From Rhabdophis nuchalis (taxonomy: Eukaryota > Chordata > Lepidosauria > Squamata > Natricidae), in assembly GCA_039707465.1 (NCBI GenBank), contig CM077658.1:13398074-13462073 (forward strand): 64,000 nt of DNA, written 5' to 3'. The notes beneath the pieces are model-generated. The model had not been told where the DNA came from. It did no database searches and saw only the letters and a list, made by a program, of their open reading frames with translations. How positions within the stretch are numbered: the stretch's first letter is position 1; every line of letters starts with the position of its first letter. Of the stretch, positions 23,005-34,599 are shown one piece after another. The position numbers and the translations under genes were made by a program.

Positions 23005-23616
23005 TTTGATGGATGTTTGAATGGATGTGTGGCTTCCTACCTGCCAGGCTTTCTCCCTGCCAGCCAGACCGCCTTCCAGCCTGCCTGATATTTGGATGTT
23101 TGAATGGATGATAGGATGGATGGGTAGATTCCCACCTGCCTGCCTCCCTGCCTCCCTCCCAGCCTCACTGCCTTTCAGCTTACTTGATATTTGGATGATT
23201 GGATGGATGTTTGGTTGGGTAGGTTGGTGGGTGAATGGGTGGGTGGATGGCTGCCTATTTGTTTGTCTGCCTGCCTGCATGATAGGATGGATGATAGGGT
23301 GGATGGCTGTGTTGCTGGCTGGCTTCTTTACTGCCTCCATGCCTCCCTGCTTGCCTGGATGATTGGATAATTGGATAATGGGATGGATGATTTGATGAAT
23401 GTTTGAATGGATGTGTGGCTTTCTCCCTGCCAGCCAGTCTGTCTTCCAGCCTGCCTGATATTTGGATGTTTGGATAGATGTTTTCTGGGTGGGTGGGTGG
23501 CCTCCTGCCTCACAACCTGCCTGCCTGGTTAATTGGATGAATGGATGGATGGATGGGTGGGTGGATGGATGGATGGATGGATGGATGGATGGATGGATGG
23601 ATGGATGGCTGTGTAT
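23005..23616. repeat. GGAT/GCCT-rich minisatellite with higher-order structure
   Basis: The tract alternates ATGG-type and CTGCC-type four-base motifs. A longer module running from 'gatgtttgaatggatgtgtg' through 'cagcctgcctgatatttgg' occurs at about 23008 and again at about 23395, suggesting a roughly 390-bp higher-order unit. A pure (GGAT)n block occupies about 23535-23608. The 313-residue minus-strand frame over this region consists of H-P-S-I repeats and is an artefact. Confidence 0.85.
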
Positions 23617-23644
23617 AAAAGTGTGTAAACATAGGAGCAAAATA

Positions 23645-23646
<2 letters not shown>

Positions 23647-23677
<31 letters not shown>

Positions 23678-23690
23678 TGTATGTATATAT
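23647..23690. repeat. (ATGT)n microsatellite
   Basis: About ten ATGT units close to the GGAT block. Confidence 0.95.
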
Positions 23691-23704
23691 GTATGTACGT
23701 ACAG

Positions 23705-25110
23705 GTATGATGACACAAAAATGTTGATATAATGACTGTAATGTGTTGTAGAAGGGAAAAATAAAAAATAGAAGGAAAAAAAGTTTTAATATTATAAGAT
23801 TGCCAAGAAATCATCAGTTTCCCAAGTTTATGATAATGTAGAGCTACACTTTGTGCCAAAGAATTACCTGACAGCTAGTATCTACCACTGCAGATTAAAA
23901 ATAGGGAGATGTTGGAGGAAAATCGCATAACAATACTTGCACCATTCTCACACTCTTAAACTTTGCATTTGTTATTTTTAAAATGCGGTTACAGTTTTGA
24001 AATTGCATTCAGTTTATCTGGATATGAACGATGCTTAAGATGCAAGACTTCATTCATCTCAGCTCAGAGTGACATTTCAGAGAATGTTAATTATAATAAT
24101 CAGCAGGGCAACCAATTCTAGGAAGAAGATAGCAAATGTTTACAAAACTGAATTGTCTTGAGCTGGGAAGGTGGCTACATCAAATCCATGTTCTATGTTG
24201 GCTTTCAATATAAATGGTTTTATTACTTAGAAATATTGGCTCTGTGTAGATTAATTTTCCCTTTCTTTTTTTCCTCACTACATACATATATCCTTTCATA
24301 ATCTCCAGTTTTGTACTGAAAATCATGTTTTCTACTCTGACTTTTCTACTCTGTAAAAATGGCTTTTTACAAGGTGTTTACACTGCAATGCCTATTTGAA
24401 ATAGTTCATTTTGCTCTGTTGAGAAAATAACATTGTTTTATGGTAATGTATTAGACCTCTGCTCTGTTATCAATGAATGACTGTCATTCCTGATCATTAT
24501 TTACTCTCTGATATAATGGGTTTAATCAACCTTCCCACCAGGAGATTATTACTGTCCAGGACAAGTGTTTTCCCCTAGGTTCCCATGTTATCAATTTTTT
24601 TCATTTAATTCTCATCCTTTAGGCCAGCTATTTCATTAAATGCAACCGTTTATTTGCTTCAATCTTCCTTTCTTTAAATATCAACCAACAATACTCTACT
24701 CAGTCATTCCAGATGGCTAGACGGATTGTGTTCCAATTAAAAATATCTCCCAAATTTTTTGATCCACTCAGGAATAATAAATAATATATCCTATAAGACT
24801 TCTTAGCATAGTGTCTTGGTTCATTTTCCCGTATCATGAATTTATTTCAAAAGCAGGTCCTTTACAAAAGACCCTTACAAAATGGCTACCAAGACTACAG
24901 TACTCACAAAATGGCCACCACAGTTGACATGAGCAAATACAGTCCAGAAGTTAGCTTTTTGATACAAGCCCCCATCATTTCCCTTTCCCTGTCCCCCGAC
25001 CCTCAAATACTTCACCCCCTGGGATAGTGAGTTTAGCTGCACAAGAAAGTCTGAGTTATGCCCTTTAATTATGCTTGCCTCACAATGTGCATCCCATACA
25101 CAATCTGACA
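23705..25110. other. Unique sequence
   Basis: No gene recognised. The phrase 'acaaaatggc' appears twice near 24875 and 24906. Confidence 0.45.
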
Positions 25111-25111
25111 A

Positions 25112-25335
25112 TGAGGACGGCAATAACAATAGATTTATATACTGCTTCATAGTGCTTTACAGCACTCTCAAAGCAATTTACTGAGTCAGCATATTGACCC
25201 CAACAATCTGGGTCCTCATTTTAATGATCTTGGAACGCCGAGTCAACCTTGAGCTGGTCGGGATTGAACTCATAGCAGTGGGCAGAGTTAGTCTGCAATG
25301 CTGCATTCTAATCACTGTGCCTTCATGAGTCCTTA
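25112..25335 (-). mobile_element. tRNA-derived SINE, family 2
   Basis: The plus strand runs 'acaataacaatagatttata', then 'agtgctttacagcactct', 'aacaatctgggtcctcattt', and ends in the reversed tRNA-like head with 'gcattctaatcactgtgcc'. It matches the copy at 46303-46556, whose minus strand has an A-box-like TGGCACAGTGG. Confidence 0.8.
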
Positions 25336-25339
25336 GGAT

Positions 25340-26778
25340 GATGGCTATATGCTTTGCTGCATCATTTATTTTCCTTAAAATATTTTTTAAATGAAAGCTG
25401 TCTGGACGGTCATACCTTTCCACAACATGTCAGTAACCAAACTACAAACTGAGCCCATATTCTGCAGTGTTCAGTATCTGTGGTGATTTGAATATAGGAG
25501 AAGTTATGCTGTGCAGGAAATAAGGATGAATATGGGCCTCGGATATTTCTTTGCACTAATCTTAAGTCTTATTGTGCTCCACTGTCCTGTTCCTTCCCTA
25601 AGCACTTTCTGTTCACCTCGGCTCATCCACTGTATTTTTACTTCTCAAAGCTATCTGTGGCTCTACAAAATTTCTCTTGAAAGCCTCTTGAGGGCCTGCT
25701 GATTCCATTAGGTCAGATTTCCTTTGAACTATGTTCTTTCTGACAGCCTCTTGCCTGGTTATAATTTCTCTGGAGGAAACAGGCCCACTTGTAAACTTAA
25801 ACTCCTAAATAGATACTGGGGGAAAGTACACAAATTACTCCATTGATAAGCAAGTTTATAGACCGTTGCCGACAGAGAGATGGCTGATAAAGTGCCTCTC
25901 ATGTGATTTGATGCTATTTAATACATTGCTTCTACTACATTTCACTCTGTGTGTTTAGGTGCTGTGCAGACAAGAAGCAATTTTGCTGGAAGCACAATAT
26001 CATTAAGAGATTGTGAAAATAGAAGGGCAATCTCATGATTTACATGCCATCTAAAGGAAGCAACAGACAACAGACGTCTGCAGGGCGAGTCAATTCAGCC
26101 AAGAGAGTAAACACCACTGCATAAAGTCTCATCGCTTTATGTATGTTGCATGCACAACACACACAGAATGGATAGGGTTTCGATCACACAATATCAGCCC
26201 TTCAAAGTAGATCAGACTAAGAAACCAAAGGTATGAAGGCTAACAGTACTTTGATTATAGAGTTAACAGAATATTGCAAACCTCAATGTAGCTCTGCCTT
26301 CATCTACAAGAGAATTTGGGACGATTTAAGTCTGAAATGTTTTTTTCAAGTTATTCCTGCTTCAGACTCAACTTTCTTTTATCTGACCATTGTCATGTAT
26401 CATCAACTCTCCATAGGTCTGAAGAGTCTCATCGGTTCCCAACCACTTATTGAATTTGCATAGGTAGGGGTACAGTATTCACTGATATTAGCTGCCCAAA
26501 TTTTCTACTCTGCTTCTCCACCCAGAAATAGGGTGAAAATTATTTTATGAACCAATTACGTCCAGTTCTGAAACTGATCAAAGCAATCACATGCCTTCAA
26601 GTTATTCCTAATTCCCTTTCAATGGGATATGAAGAATGCTGGATTTGTGCCCAATTCTCTGTGGAAAAACATCCACCACTGCATAGTTCATTAAGAAGCA
26701 GCAAGGCTGTTGATTGTGTTAATAGTGCAATTACTCCGGCTGTATTGATATTTACAATATTTTAGTGGGGAATAGTAA
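25340..26778. other. Unique sequence
   Basis: No exon or repeat recognised. Confidence 0.45.
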
Positions 26779-26779
26779 T

Positions 26780-26793
26780 CTCTCTCTCACTCA

Positions 26794-26862
<69 letters not shown>

Positions 26863-26891
26863 CCTCCCTCCCTCTCTCTCTCTCTCTCTCT
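26780..26891. repeat. (CT)n / (CCCT)n microsatellite
   Basis: A long CT run is interrupted by CCCT units at about 26856-26873. Confidence 0.96.
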
Positions 26892-26894
26892 CCT

Positions 26895-27445
26895 TCCTAT
26901 TGCCAAACAAACCTCTTCATTGTGGGTAATGAGTTCATTAAAATAGAGTGGCTCCAGAAAGCAACAAGTAATGAATTAACAAAACATCACCTTACATATA
27001 CAATTTATAACAATGAGGAAAGATTTCCTCAGTTCTAAACAGCAGGCAGAAAATAACAAGTGAACGGCTCCATAGATCAATTTCAGGTTTAAATGATAGC
27101 AAGGAGGATAATTCTGCAGCAACTTAAAAAAAATAATACCAGGAGGCACAATTCAAAGTGAATAATTGTTTGAAAATTGTATAAAAGATCACAATTCAAT
27201 TTAGTCAGCTGGGATGGACTGTTTAACCTATACAAAGGCCTTACAGTGAAGCAATTGATGTAGCAAAATTGATATTTTCCACAGAAAATCTTTGGTTCCA
27301 TGTTTTTAGTCAAAAAAAAGGTTGAGCTGCTGTTCCTACCATTCCATTATTTACAAAGTAGAAACTTGAGCTTTCATTACATTCATACAATGAATTGCAG
27401 GCTTAATTTATCCAACAGCTCTCTCAGATTAACTTCTATGTAATA
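26895..27445. other. Unique sequence
   Basis: No gene or repeat recognised. Confidence 0.45.
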
Positions 27446-27453
27446 GTCTGGAG

Positions 27454-27553
27454 CAGGGGTCTCCAACCTTTGCAACTTTAAGTCTGAAGGACTTCAGCTC
27501 CCAGAATTCTCCAGCCAGCAAAGGTCTGGAGGATTCCAGTTTGTAGTCCTATA
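27454..27553. mobile_element. Decayed copy of the palindromic hAT MITE
   Basis: It begins 'caggggtctccaacctttg' and includes 'cagctcccagaattctccag', matching the left arm of the 12.6- and 18.4-kb MITEs. The right arm can be followed only as far as 'ttgtagtcc', so the 3' end is lost. Confidence 0.7.
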
Positions 27554-27727
27554 TTTGCTTATCTGAGAGTAGCTCTTCTTGAAAGGGATGGGGTTAATCT
27601 TTGAATGAACATTCGGGCCACTGTGTTTCCACAAACCAAGAGTAAACAAACAAAAAAACCTGTATCGTGAAAAAAAATATGATCAGATTAAAAAGGCAGT
27701 TCCAAGTCCCACATCTGAAAGCTCATC

Positions 27728-27963
27728 AGAAAAGTGTTGTTTTCTTAGCCTCTTAGCAAAAATCAGAAATTGGAAGTTGGTCACCGAATAGTCCTTAGAG
27801 CTGGACTGAGTCGGAAACTGGGTAAGGGAGCTCCTGAGGGGGGTTATATACCTTGGTTAATTAATTAGTAATCTGACTCAGTCCAATCAGAGCATGGATA
27901 GGTTGAACCCATACATGGATGCTATCTCCACCCTTATTGAGAAAAGTGTTGTTTTCTTAGCCT
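27728..27963. repeat. 24-bp direct repeats flanking a 188-bp insert
   Basis: Identical 24-mers beginning 'agaaaagtgttgttttctt' lie at 27728-27751 and 27940-27963. The insert carries 10-base inverted repeats GGACTGAGTC (27803-27812) and GACTCAGTCC (27875-27884), with a TATATA-containing segment between them. No known family is recognised. Confidence 0.75.
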
Positions 27964-27997
27964 TACGAACAGCAAGCAGATTGATTGATTCATTGTG

Positions 27998-28180
27998 TGC
28001 CATCAAGCTGATCTTGACTCATAAGTGTCATAGCTAGATAGAGCCCTGACTTGCTCTTTCAAGTCATTGCCACTGTAGCTGAGTCCATCCGCTGTGGTGC
28101 TGGTCATCCTCTTCTCTTTCCTTCCACCTTTAGGCTGGACTATGACCATAATAAAGATTTGATTTGATTCCTTCCACCTT
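27998..28180. mobile_element. Diverged squamate interspersed repeat
   Basis: Text such as 'ccatcaagctgatcttgact', 'gctgagtccatccgctgtgg' and 'ctggtcatcctcttctcttt' resembles a common amniote repeat. It ends near 'ccataataaagatttgattt'. Family and strand are uncertain. Confidence 0.45.
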
Positions 28181-29279
28181 TCTTCTTATCCAGCCCTTTT
28201 CTAGAGGGCATGCAGACCCATATGTCAATGGGCAGGGATTCCATAACATGGGAGATACACCCATGAAAATAACCCTTCCTATACCCCCTTCACTTTATGG
28301 AGACCCCTCCAGGATAAAAGCATAGGATGGTCTAGATGTGGACAGACGAGATAACCAAACCGAACAAATTCTTCCCCTTTTCCATTTTTGGTGGATTTTT
28401 AAACACCAGCCTTATTATTATAGCAATGATGGCTTTTTTTCCCCTCAGGCAGGTTTTGAATGCTTACTGTTCTGCTGTTTCTAGGGCTGTATATGTTAGG
28501 GCTTTATTTGATTCTGTTTTAACACCAGATTTATATTTCTGTTTCAGATTATTGCTGTTTGTCTGTGTCTTTTTGAAGAATGCTGACCTGTTGTCAAAAC
28601 AAAGCTAAGTTGATACGAAGCCCCCGTCTGACTCAATGCCCCAGGCTTCCATCTTTTCTTCTTTTCCCTTCCGTCACAAGCAGATGATTAGGAATGGACT
28701 CAGAGTTGCGTTCCAAAAAACGATGCAGGGAGAGAGAAATAAATTGTTACTTTCCTTCATGGAAAGGGTTGTGCTGGGGAAATAGGAAAGCTTCGGGCTA
28801 GGTCCAGCAGCAGCAGATGAGGATTGGGGAAACCATCAAACCTCAGCTCAGCCCTGAAAAGATCTAATCATGACCTGAGACCTGTCCTGAGCATTAATGA
28901 GTGTCCTTGGTCATCTGTCATTTTAATGTTCTGCAATATCCTCGACTGAATCTCCCTTGAGAATATTTTGAAATTGGCAGAAATGGCAAAATGGGCTACT
29001 CTGCTCAAAGAAAAGGACATAAGTACTTTTGTTTCCGCATGGAAACCGCTTCTGAACTTTGTGCTTGATGTGGAAAAGAATGAAATTTTGATTCTGGGTT
29101 GTACAGATCAGACCGATAGACTTTTGTAGAAATGACTGGTTCATACCATTACGGTAAAAAAGTTGTGATTTGTTGTTAATGCCTTATTCTACTGTAGCAG
29201 ATAAGAGTCGGAAGTCAATGCTTTTTCTTCTTCTTTTCCCCTACCCTTCCCTCACTTTTCTTTTCCCTTCCCTCTCCCT
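28181..29279. other. Unique sequence
   Basis: No exon recognised. Confidence 0.45.
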
Positions 29280-29281
29280 TT

Positions 29282-29735
29282 AACTTTAACTTTAATTGGA
29301 TTTTTATACCGCCCTATCTCCCGAAAGGGACTCAGGGCGGTGCACAGAAAGAATAAAAAGTAATAAATACAATGATAATATAAAAGTTAAAAATACATTA
29401 AATACAAGGGTCTGTGCTAAAACTTATATTTAAAACAATTAAAATTATATTTATAATTAGGACTATCATAAAAGATTTGCTAGGCCAGCAACATGGAAAA
29501 GGTGTGTTCTTAAGGTTCGACGGAAGAGGAGAAGGTCCGTGATGGTGCGGAGGTCAGGGGGCAGGTCATTCCAGAGGGCAGGGCCTGCCACAGAGAAGGG
29601 TCTCCCCCTGGGGGTCGCCATCCGGCATTGTCCAGCCGACAGCACCCTGAGGAGGCCCTCCCTGTGGGAGCGGACAGGTCGAAGGGAGGTATGTGGTAGG
29701 AGGCGGTCCCGCAGATAGCCAGGTCCCTGTCGTCT
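29282..29735 (-). mobile_element. L2/CR1-like LINE 3' region with ORF end
   Basis: The plus strand begins with the reversed tail hairpin 'ctcccgaaagggactcaggg'. At 29530-29700 it reads as the reverse complement of the ORF2 end seen on the plus strand at 34690-34840, including 'cagggcctgccacagagaag'. It is 5'-truncated and lacks the reverse transcriptase domain. Confidence 0.8.
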
Positions 29736-29805
29736 TATTTGCTTTTGTATTTTAGAATACTTTATAACCTAATAAAAACATATTCTTAAGAGAATATTAT
29801 AGGAA

Positions 29806-30420
29806 CACGGTGGTTCAGTGGCTAAGACGCTGAGCTTCTCAATCAGAAAGGTCGGCGGTTCAGTGGTTTGAATCCCTAGCACCACATAACAGAATGAGCT
29901 CCCATTACTTGTCCCAGCTTCTGCCAACCTAGTAGTTCAAAAGCACATAAATATGTAAGTGGAGAAATAGGAACCACCTTTGGTGGGAAGGTAACAGCGT
30001 TCCATGACCCTTTGGCGTTTAGTCATGCAGGCTAGGGGTGGGTTCTTACTGGTTGAGACCAGTTTGGACGAACAGGTAGTGGTTTGCCGGCCTGGATCAC
30101 CAGAACTAGCAGTGACCCCGGCCTTCCACATCTCCAAAATGTTTCCCCGATTGGTGCGGCTTTTTTCTCTCCATTTTTTAATGTTGTGTGTATGTACAGA
30201 CCTATTTATGGGCAACTGCATACATGTGCAGAGCGCACACAAAATTGTGCATGCACCAAACTGGCCGTAACGTTGGCAGCAACCCACCGCTGATGCCAGC
30301 CACATGACCACGGAGACATCTTCAGACAGCACTGGCTCTTTGGCTTTGAAACGGAGATGAGCACCGCCACCTAGAGTCAGGAACAACTAGAACATATGTG
30401 CGAGGGGAACCTTTACCTTT
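29806..30420 (+). mobile_element. tRNA-derived SINE, family 1, split by a hAT element
   Basis: The head 'acggtggttcagtggctaag' carries the A box, and 'ggtttgaatccc' the B box. The body runs to 'gcgtttagtcatgc', stops at the hAT insert, resumes at 'ccagccacatgaccacgg', and ends 'gaacctttacctttaagag'. Confidence 0.88.
30033..30292. mobile_element. hAT-like element nested in a SINE
   Basis: The termini read 'taggggtgggtt' and 'aacccaccgctg', inverted repeats of about 11 bases. The flanking 8-mers ATGCAGGC (30025-30032) and ATGCCAGC (30293-30300) match at 6 of 8 bases, and the intact SINE reads ATGCCAGC at this point. The frames on both strands are incidental. Confidence 0.8.
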
Positions 30421-30424
30421 AAGA

Positions 30425-31924
30425 GAATTATTCTGAAAAATTAGAAATTGAAGCCACTTGGAAAGGACTAAAACTCTGCCGCCTGCAGGCTGCGGTCCAC
30501 AACATAGTCCACACTATGGTTATCTCCACACACACTAAAGCTAAGCTGTCTTTAGACCCCCATCCTTAATGTTCTTGCAAGGTCCCACAATTGGTTTTAG
30601 ACTCACTTTTGGCATGAATGTGGGTTAGCACTTCTGTAGTCTCTGCTGCTCTGGGGCTAAACATGAACTCTTTTTAGAAAAAGAAAGTGTGTGTTTTAAA
30701 AGAAGCTGATGAATCCATAATCATAGCAAATCCAACAGAGCCCATTCTCCCCAATTCTATTTTTTTTTTAAGTAAGACATCAAAGAAGGTATTGCGGCAA
30801 ACAACAGCAGCCTAAGGTCCACAGTAAGAGTGGATGTTCATGCTGGGTTTGTTTTTCATCTGAGCCTATCATCTCTTGCACTCTGAACAGTCATTTGGAG
30901 TTCCTTCTGACCTGTCAGGATTTGGATCCTGGTTATAACCAGGCCACGCTCAGGAAACTGGAAGTCTCCTTGAACTTGGAATAGGCCCACCTGGGGATGA
31001 CATCCCTCACGTCTCAGGTAGACCCAGAAGTGCAGCTTATGAAGGTGATCTGGAAGGGAGAAAAATTCACACCAAAGGCCAGTTTCCTCTGACAGGTTTG
31101 GGCTTGGGCTGCCTATTAAAAATGGAATGACAGAATCTGCATTATTCAAAACCCTGGAAATGATTTGCATAGAAAGCAGCTATTTCGCACGGCCCTTTCC
31201 AAATCATTTCAAAGAACGAGTGTTAATAATGGATAAGAATTGAAGCGTCTCACCTGTATACTGAGAATCAAATACCTGGGAATGTCTTCCAATCAGTTCA
31301 AAGGCTACTTACCTTTGGAAAAAAAAATCATAAACAATTTTTGCCCATTGGCTAAAGGAGCAGATTTTACTGGATAGAATGTTACATTTTCCTTACGCTT
31401 CTTCTATTTTCCTTGACATTCTGACAGTGCTTTCACTCTCGTTCACTGCCAAAATATAGAGCATCATTATGTGCGCATAATATTGAATGCTCAAATATTT
31501 ATTTACTCCACGATCCTGACTTTAATAAGCTCTTTATGAATATTGCAGCTCTATTATATAATCATTGAGGAAGCATCGCGGCAATAAAGAAATGCTCTCA
31601 TCACCAAGAAACATTTCATTAAGTGTAGCTCAAATCAGCACACAATAGGAAAAAAAAATGATGACATGATTTAAACTGGGACAACCTCTAACCTAAGTGA
31701 ATCACTTTATCTGGCTCATAATGAACATAGCATTCACGGGACAGCTTCTCCTATGAGAGAAAGAAGCCAATGCATTTTGCGGATTGCAAGCAAAGAGACA
31801 TTTTACATAATTCCCTCCGGACTTCACTATCTAGTCCCTTGTTTTCTGAACTTGTCCATAATAAATCAGTGCTCTTGCTGGGTTCCTTTGGGAGTGCCTG
31901 GTTAACTCTTGGATCTTAGTCCAA
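30425..31924. other. Unique block; possible conserved non-coding DNA about 31440-31640
   Basis: No mobile element recognised. The sub-interval is AT-rich with balanced composition and homeobox-type sites, but conservation cannot be tested here. Confidence 0.3.
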
Positions 31925-32465
31925 TGTCCCTTAACCAACATGCTTAAGAGTCAGCTCTCAAGGGTCCGAGTTCCAGACCTAAACCAGCATTACAACGCCC
32001 CTTGCATGGAGGGTAACTGGGTTTATTTAGCCAGACACTGGAACACAATGAGTCCCAACAGCAAAATGAAGCAAAGATGTAAAGTCAGCACTGGGAGCAT
32101 CCCTCTCCCACAGGGTTTTATATAGGTGAGCCACACCCTTCCGTCGGCACTGTCCTAGCCCCATTGCCAGTAGCGCATCAGAACGAGCTATTGAATGCCG
32201 CCCTGCCATTCCATGGGCCAGAACAGCTGATTGCTGGCTCAGAACAGCTGCTCATCGGCCTGACACTGGAGCACCGAATCCTGGCATGTCACTTGCCTCG
32301 CGTTGCCCCACCTCCCCGCTCGCTCTCCACCAACAAGCTGGTCCCCGGCGTTCACCAGCACCCCGTTGCAGCCTCCAGATTTCTGCATCCCCCATCACCA
32401 GTGTTCCTTCCCTTCCCCAGGATGGCAAACCCCGGGGCTTCAAGGTTTGACATCAGCAAGGGTTA
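31925..32465 (-). mobile_element. LTR-like block (minus strand)
   Basis: It is much more GC-rich than its surroundings. On the minus strand a TATA-like 'cacctatataaaac' (about 32118-32131) precedes an AATAAA signal in 'ggctaaataaaccc' (about 32020-32033), the promoter-to-polyA order and spacing of an LTR. Exact termini and a target duplication were not found. Short open frames on both strands reflect GC content. Confidence 0.5.
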
Positions 32466-32571
32466 AAATGACAGGTCAGATCCAAGAAGAAGATTAAATT
32501 CTAAATATTCAACTTTTGCCGAGCTAAGACTAAATGGGACTGTTTTGAGTTCAAGTGGGCCAACCGATGTA

Positions 32572-32938
32572 AAGGTAGTCCCCAACCTACGACCACAGTT
32601 GAGCCAAAATTTTCTGTTGCTAAGCGAGACATTCCTTGAGGGAATTTTGCCCGATTTTAAGACCTTTCTTGCCACACTTTAAGTGAATCACTGAAGTTGT
32701 TACGTTAGACGCAGGATTCCCCTTTGACTTTGCTCGTCAGAGTGTTGCAAAAGGACATCATATGGGACATTGCAACCATCACAAATATCAGTTGCCAAGC
32801 ACCTGAATTTTGATCCACATTACCATAGGGATGCTGCAATGGTCATAGGTGTGAAAAATGGTCATAAATCACTTTTTTCAGTGCCATTGTAACTTGGAAC
32901 AGTCACTAGATGAACTGCTATAAGCCAAGGACTGCCTG
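32572..32938. mobile_element. Tc1/mariner-type MITE, about 367 bp, TA duplication
   Basis: The termini 'aaggtagtccccaacctacg' and 'ataagccaaggactgcctg' are imperfect inverted repeats. TA dinucleotides flank both ends (32570-32571 and 32939-32940), as expected for Tc1/mariner insertion. No transposase is encoded. Other copies lie at 12827, 15499, 44965 and 51610. Confidence 0.85.
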
Positions 32939-32944
32939 TAAAAT

Positions 32945-33639
32945 GTTAGTAACTTCAAGCCCAGCTCTTATTTATAAAGAGGCTGAATGCCAGAGTAAAG
33001 AATGGGCTTGTTTGTGTCTCCTCCAGATAAATCAGAATGCCCGCTCACACACATTAATATATCAGTAGTGTATTGCTTCATATTCAGCATGCGGAAGGTA
33101 ACTGTATAATATTTGAGTTTTTCATAGTCTGTTGTAGAACAACTTTCTTCCTAAATTCTGGAAGGGCTGCTTTAGTCATCTGCATTAAAAATCTAAGAAA
33201 ATAGATTGTGGCACTGTTTTCAACAAACACCGTCCTTTTCGACAGCCAGCCTTTTCCAAATTTTGACCTGAAGTCTGGGAGCTTGAGGAATTACAGTCTA
33301 ATACTCCTTTGGGATTCGAGGTTGCAGGATGCTGTAATGTCATAACATTTCTATAAGCCCATTTTAAACTTTAGTAGGCATTTTGTTTACATGAGGGGGG
33401 AAAAACCCTGTTAAGTCTGACACTTCTTTTTATGTTTTCCCTCTGAAGCATCCAAATAGGTCATTATTCCTGTGCACTGAGATTCTTACTTTATTAATTA
33501 ATGAAAATGTTTGCTCCCATAGATTTTCTAGGCTTCAAGTTGCAAAATTAATATTCTACTCCAAGAATAAACAAGGTGTAACTCTCCAAAGGGTGTTGAG
33601 CTTCAGCTTCAAGCATGGCCAAGAGCTGCAGGGCTATCA
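32945..33639. other. Unique sequence
   Basis: No gene or repeat recognised. Confidence 0.45.
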
Positions 33640-33855
33640 AGACTCTCAATCATCCAGGACATGGTTGCCCCAAAGGTCTTTTTTTCCAAGAGGCAACTGG
33701 ACTTTCATGGTTTTATTTCTTTTTTTTCCTTTGAAAATATTTTACTTTTCATCCAAGAAGTTTTTTCAGTTCTAGATAAGCTTCTTGGATGAGAAGAGAA
33801 ACATTTTCAAAGAGAGAAAAAAACCCAAGAAAGTCCAGGTGGCTTTTGGGGAAAA
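33640..33855. mobile_element. Hairpin-forming interspersed repeat, copy 1
   Basis: 'cttttcatccaagaag' and 'cttcttggatgagaag' are inverted arms about 20 bases apart, with outer arms 'ctggactttc' and 'gaaagtccag'. The left flank 'caatcatccaggacatggtt' is shared with the copy at 39397. It is probably a nonautonomous DNA element. Confidence 0.6.
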
Positions 33856-33906
33856 AACATACATCTTTGGGACAATACTAGAACAGCTTCCCTTCACTCA
33901 TTCTTA

Positions 33907-34255
33907 AAGGTAAAGGTTCCCCTCACACATATGTGTTAGATGTTCCCGACTCTAGAGGGTGGTGCTCATCTCCGTTTCCGAAGAGCCAACACTGTCCGAA
34001 GATGTAACCGTGGTCATGTGGCTGGCATGACTAAATTCCAACTGTGCACAGAACACAATTACCTTCCCACCAAAGGTGATCCCTATTCTTCTATTTGAAT
34101 TTTTACATCCTTTCGAACTGCTAGGTTGGAAGAAGCTGGGACAAGTAACGGGAGCTCACTCAATTACACGGCACTAGGGATTCGAACCGCCGAGCTGCCG
34201 ATCTTTCTGATTGACAATCTCAGTGTCTTAGCCACTGAGCCACCGTGTCCCTTCA
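33907..34255 (-). mobile_element. tRNA-derived SINE, family 1
   Basis: On the plus strand it runs from 'ggtaaaggttcccctcacac' to 'agccactgagccaccgtgtc', the reversed tRNA head. The flanks 'ttcactcattctta' before and 'ttcactccctcattctta' after are near-identical and look like the target duplication. Confidence 0.88.
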
Positions 34256-34479
34256 CTCCCTCATTCTTACAGATATCTAAATTTAAGAAAGAAACATCCA
34301 ATCTAACTTTACGATCAGACCATAGGTTATTGTAGACTAACTGCAACCCTCCAGATGCTGAACATTGGTTCCCAGCTGTTCAGGTTTCTTAGGTCTGGAG
34401 AGAATTATAATTCCACAATATGTAGATGCGCACAGACAGATACAGACAGCAAACTATTCACAGAATTTGTTAGTCACAG

Positions 34480-34599
34480 AATCATGCAAACATAGGATTT
34501 GCAAGGGATCACTTGCTCAGAAAAGATAATTCCCAACTGTTGGGTTTCCAATCTTTGTTTCAAAGCTTCCAATGATGGAGCATCCATAACCCAGTATTT
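34480..34599 (-). mobile_element. CR1 fragment, left part (split)
   Basis: The plus strand reads 'ccaatctttgtttcaaagc' and 'aatgatggagcatccataac', reversed CR1 3' text. The CR1 continues at 35122 after an inserted LINE. Confidence 0.7.

Noticed and set aside
22918..23859. 313-codon minus-strand reading frame
   Set aside because: It is made of H-P-S-I and H-T-Y-I repeats from GGAT and ATGT arrays. A period-4 motif repeats every four codons and stays open without selection.
27446..27531. GTCTGGAG at 27446-27453 and 27524-27531 as a TSD of a 70-bp hAT copy
   Set aside because: The sequence after the second copy still aligns to the right arm of the MITE, so the match is most likely chance.
29806..29890. 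tRNA gene at the SINE head
   Set aside because: A and B boxes are present but the sequence does not fold as a full cloverleaf and continues into the SINE body.
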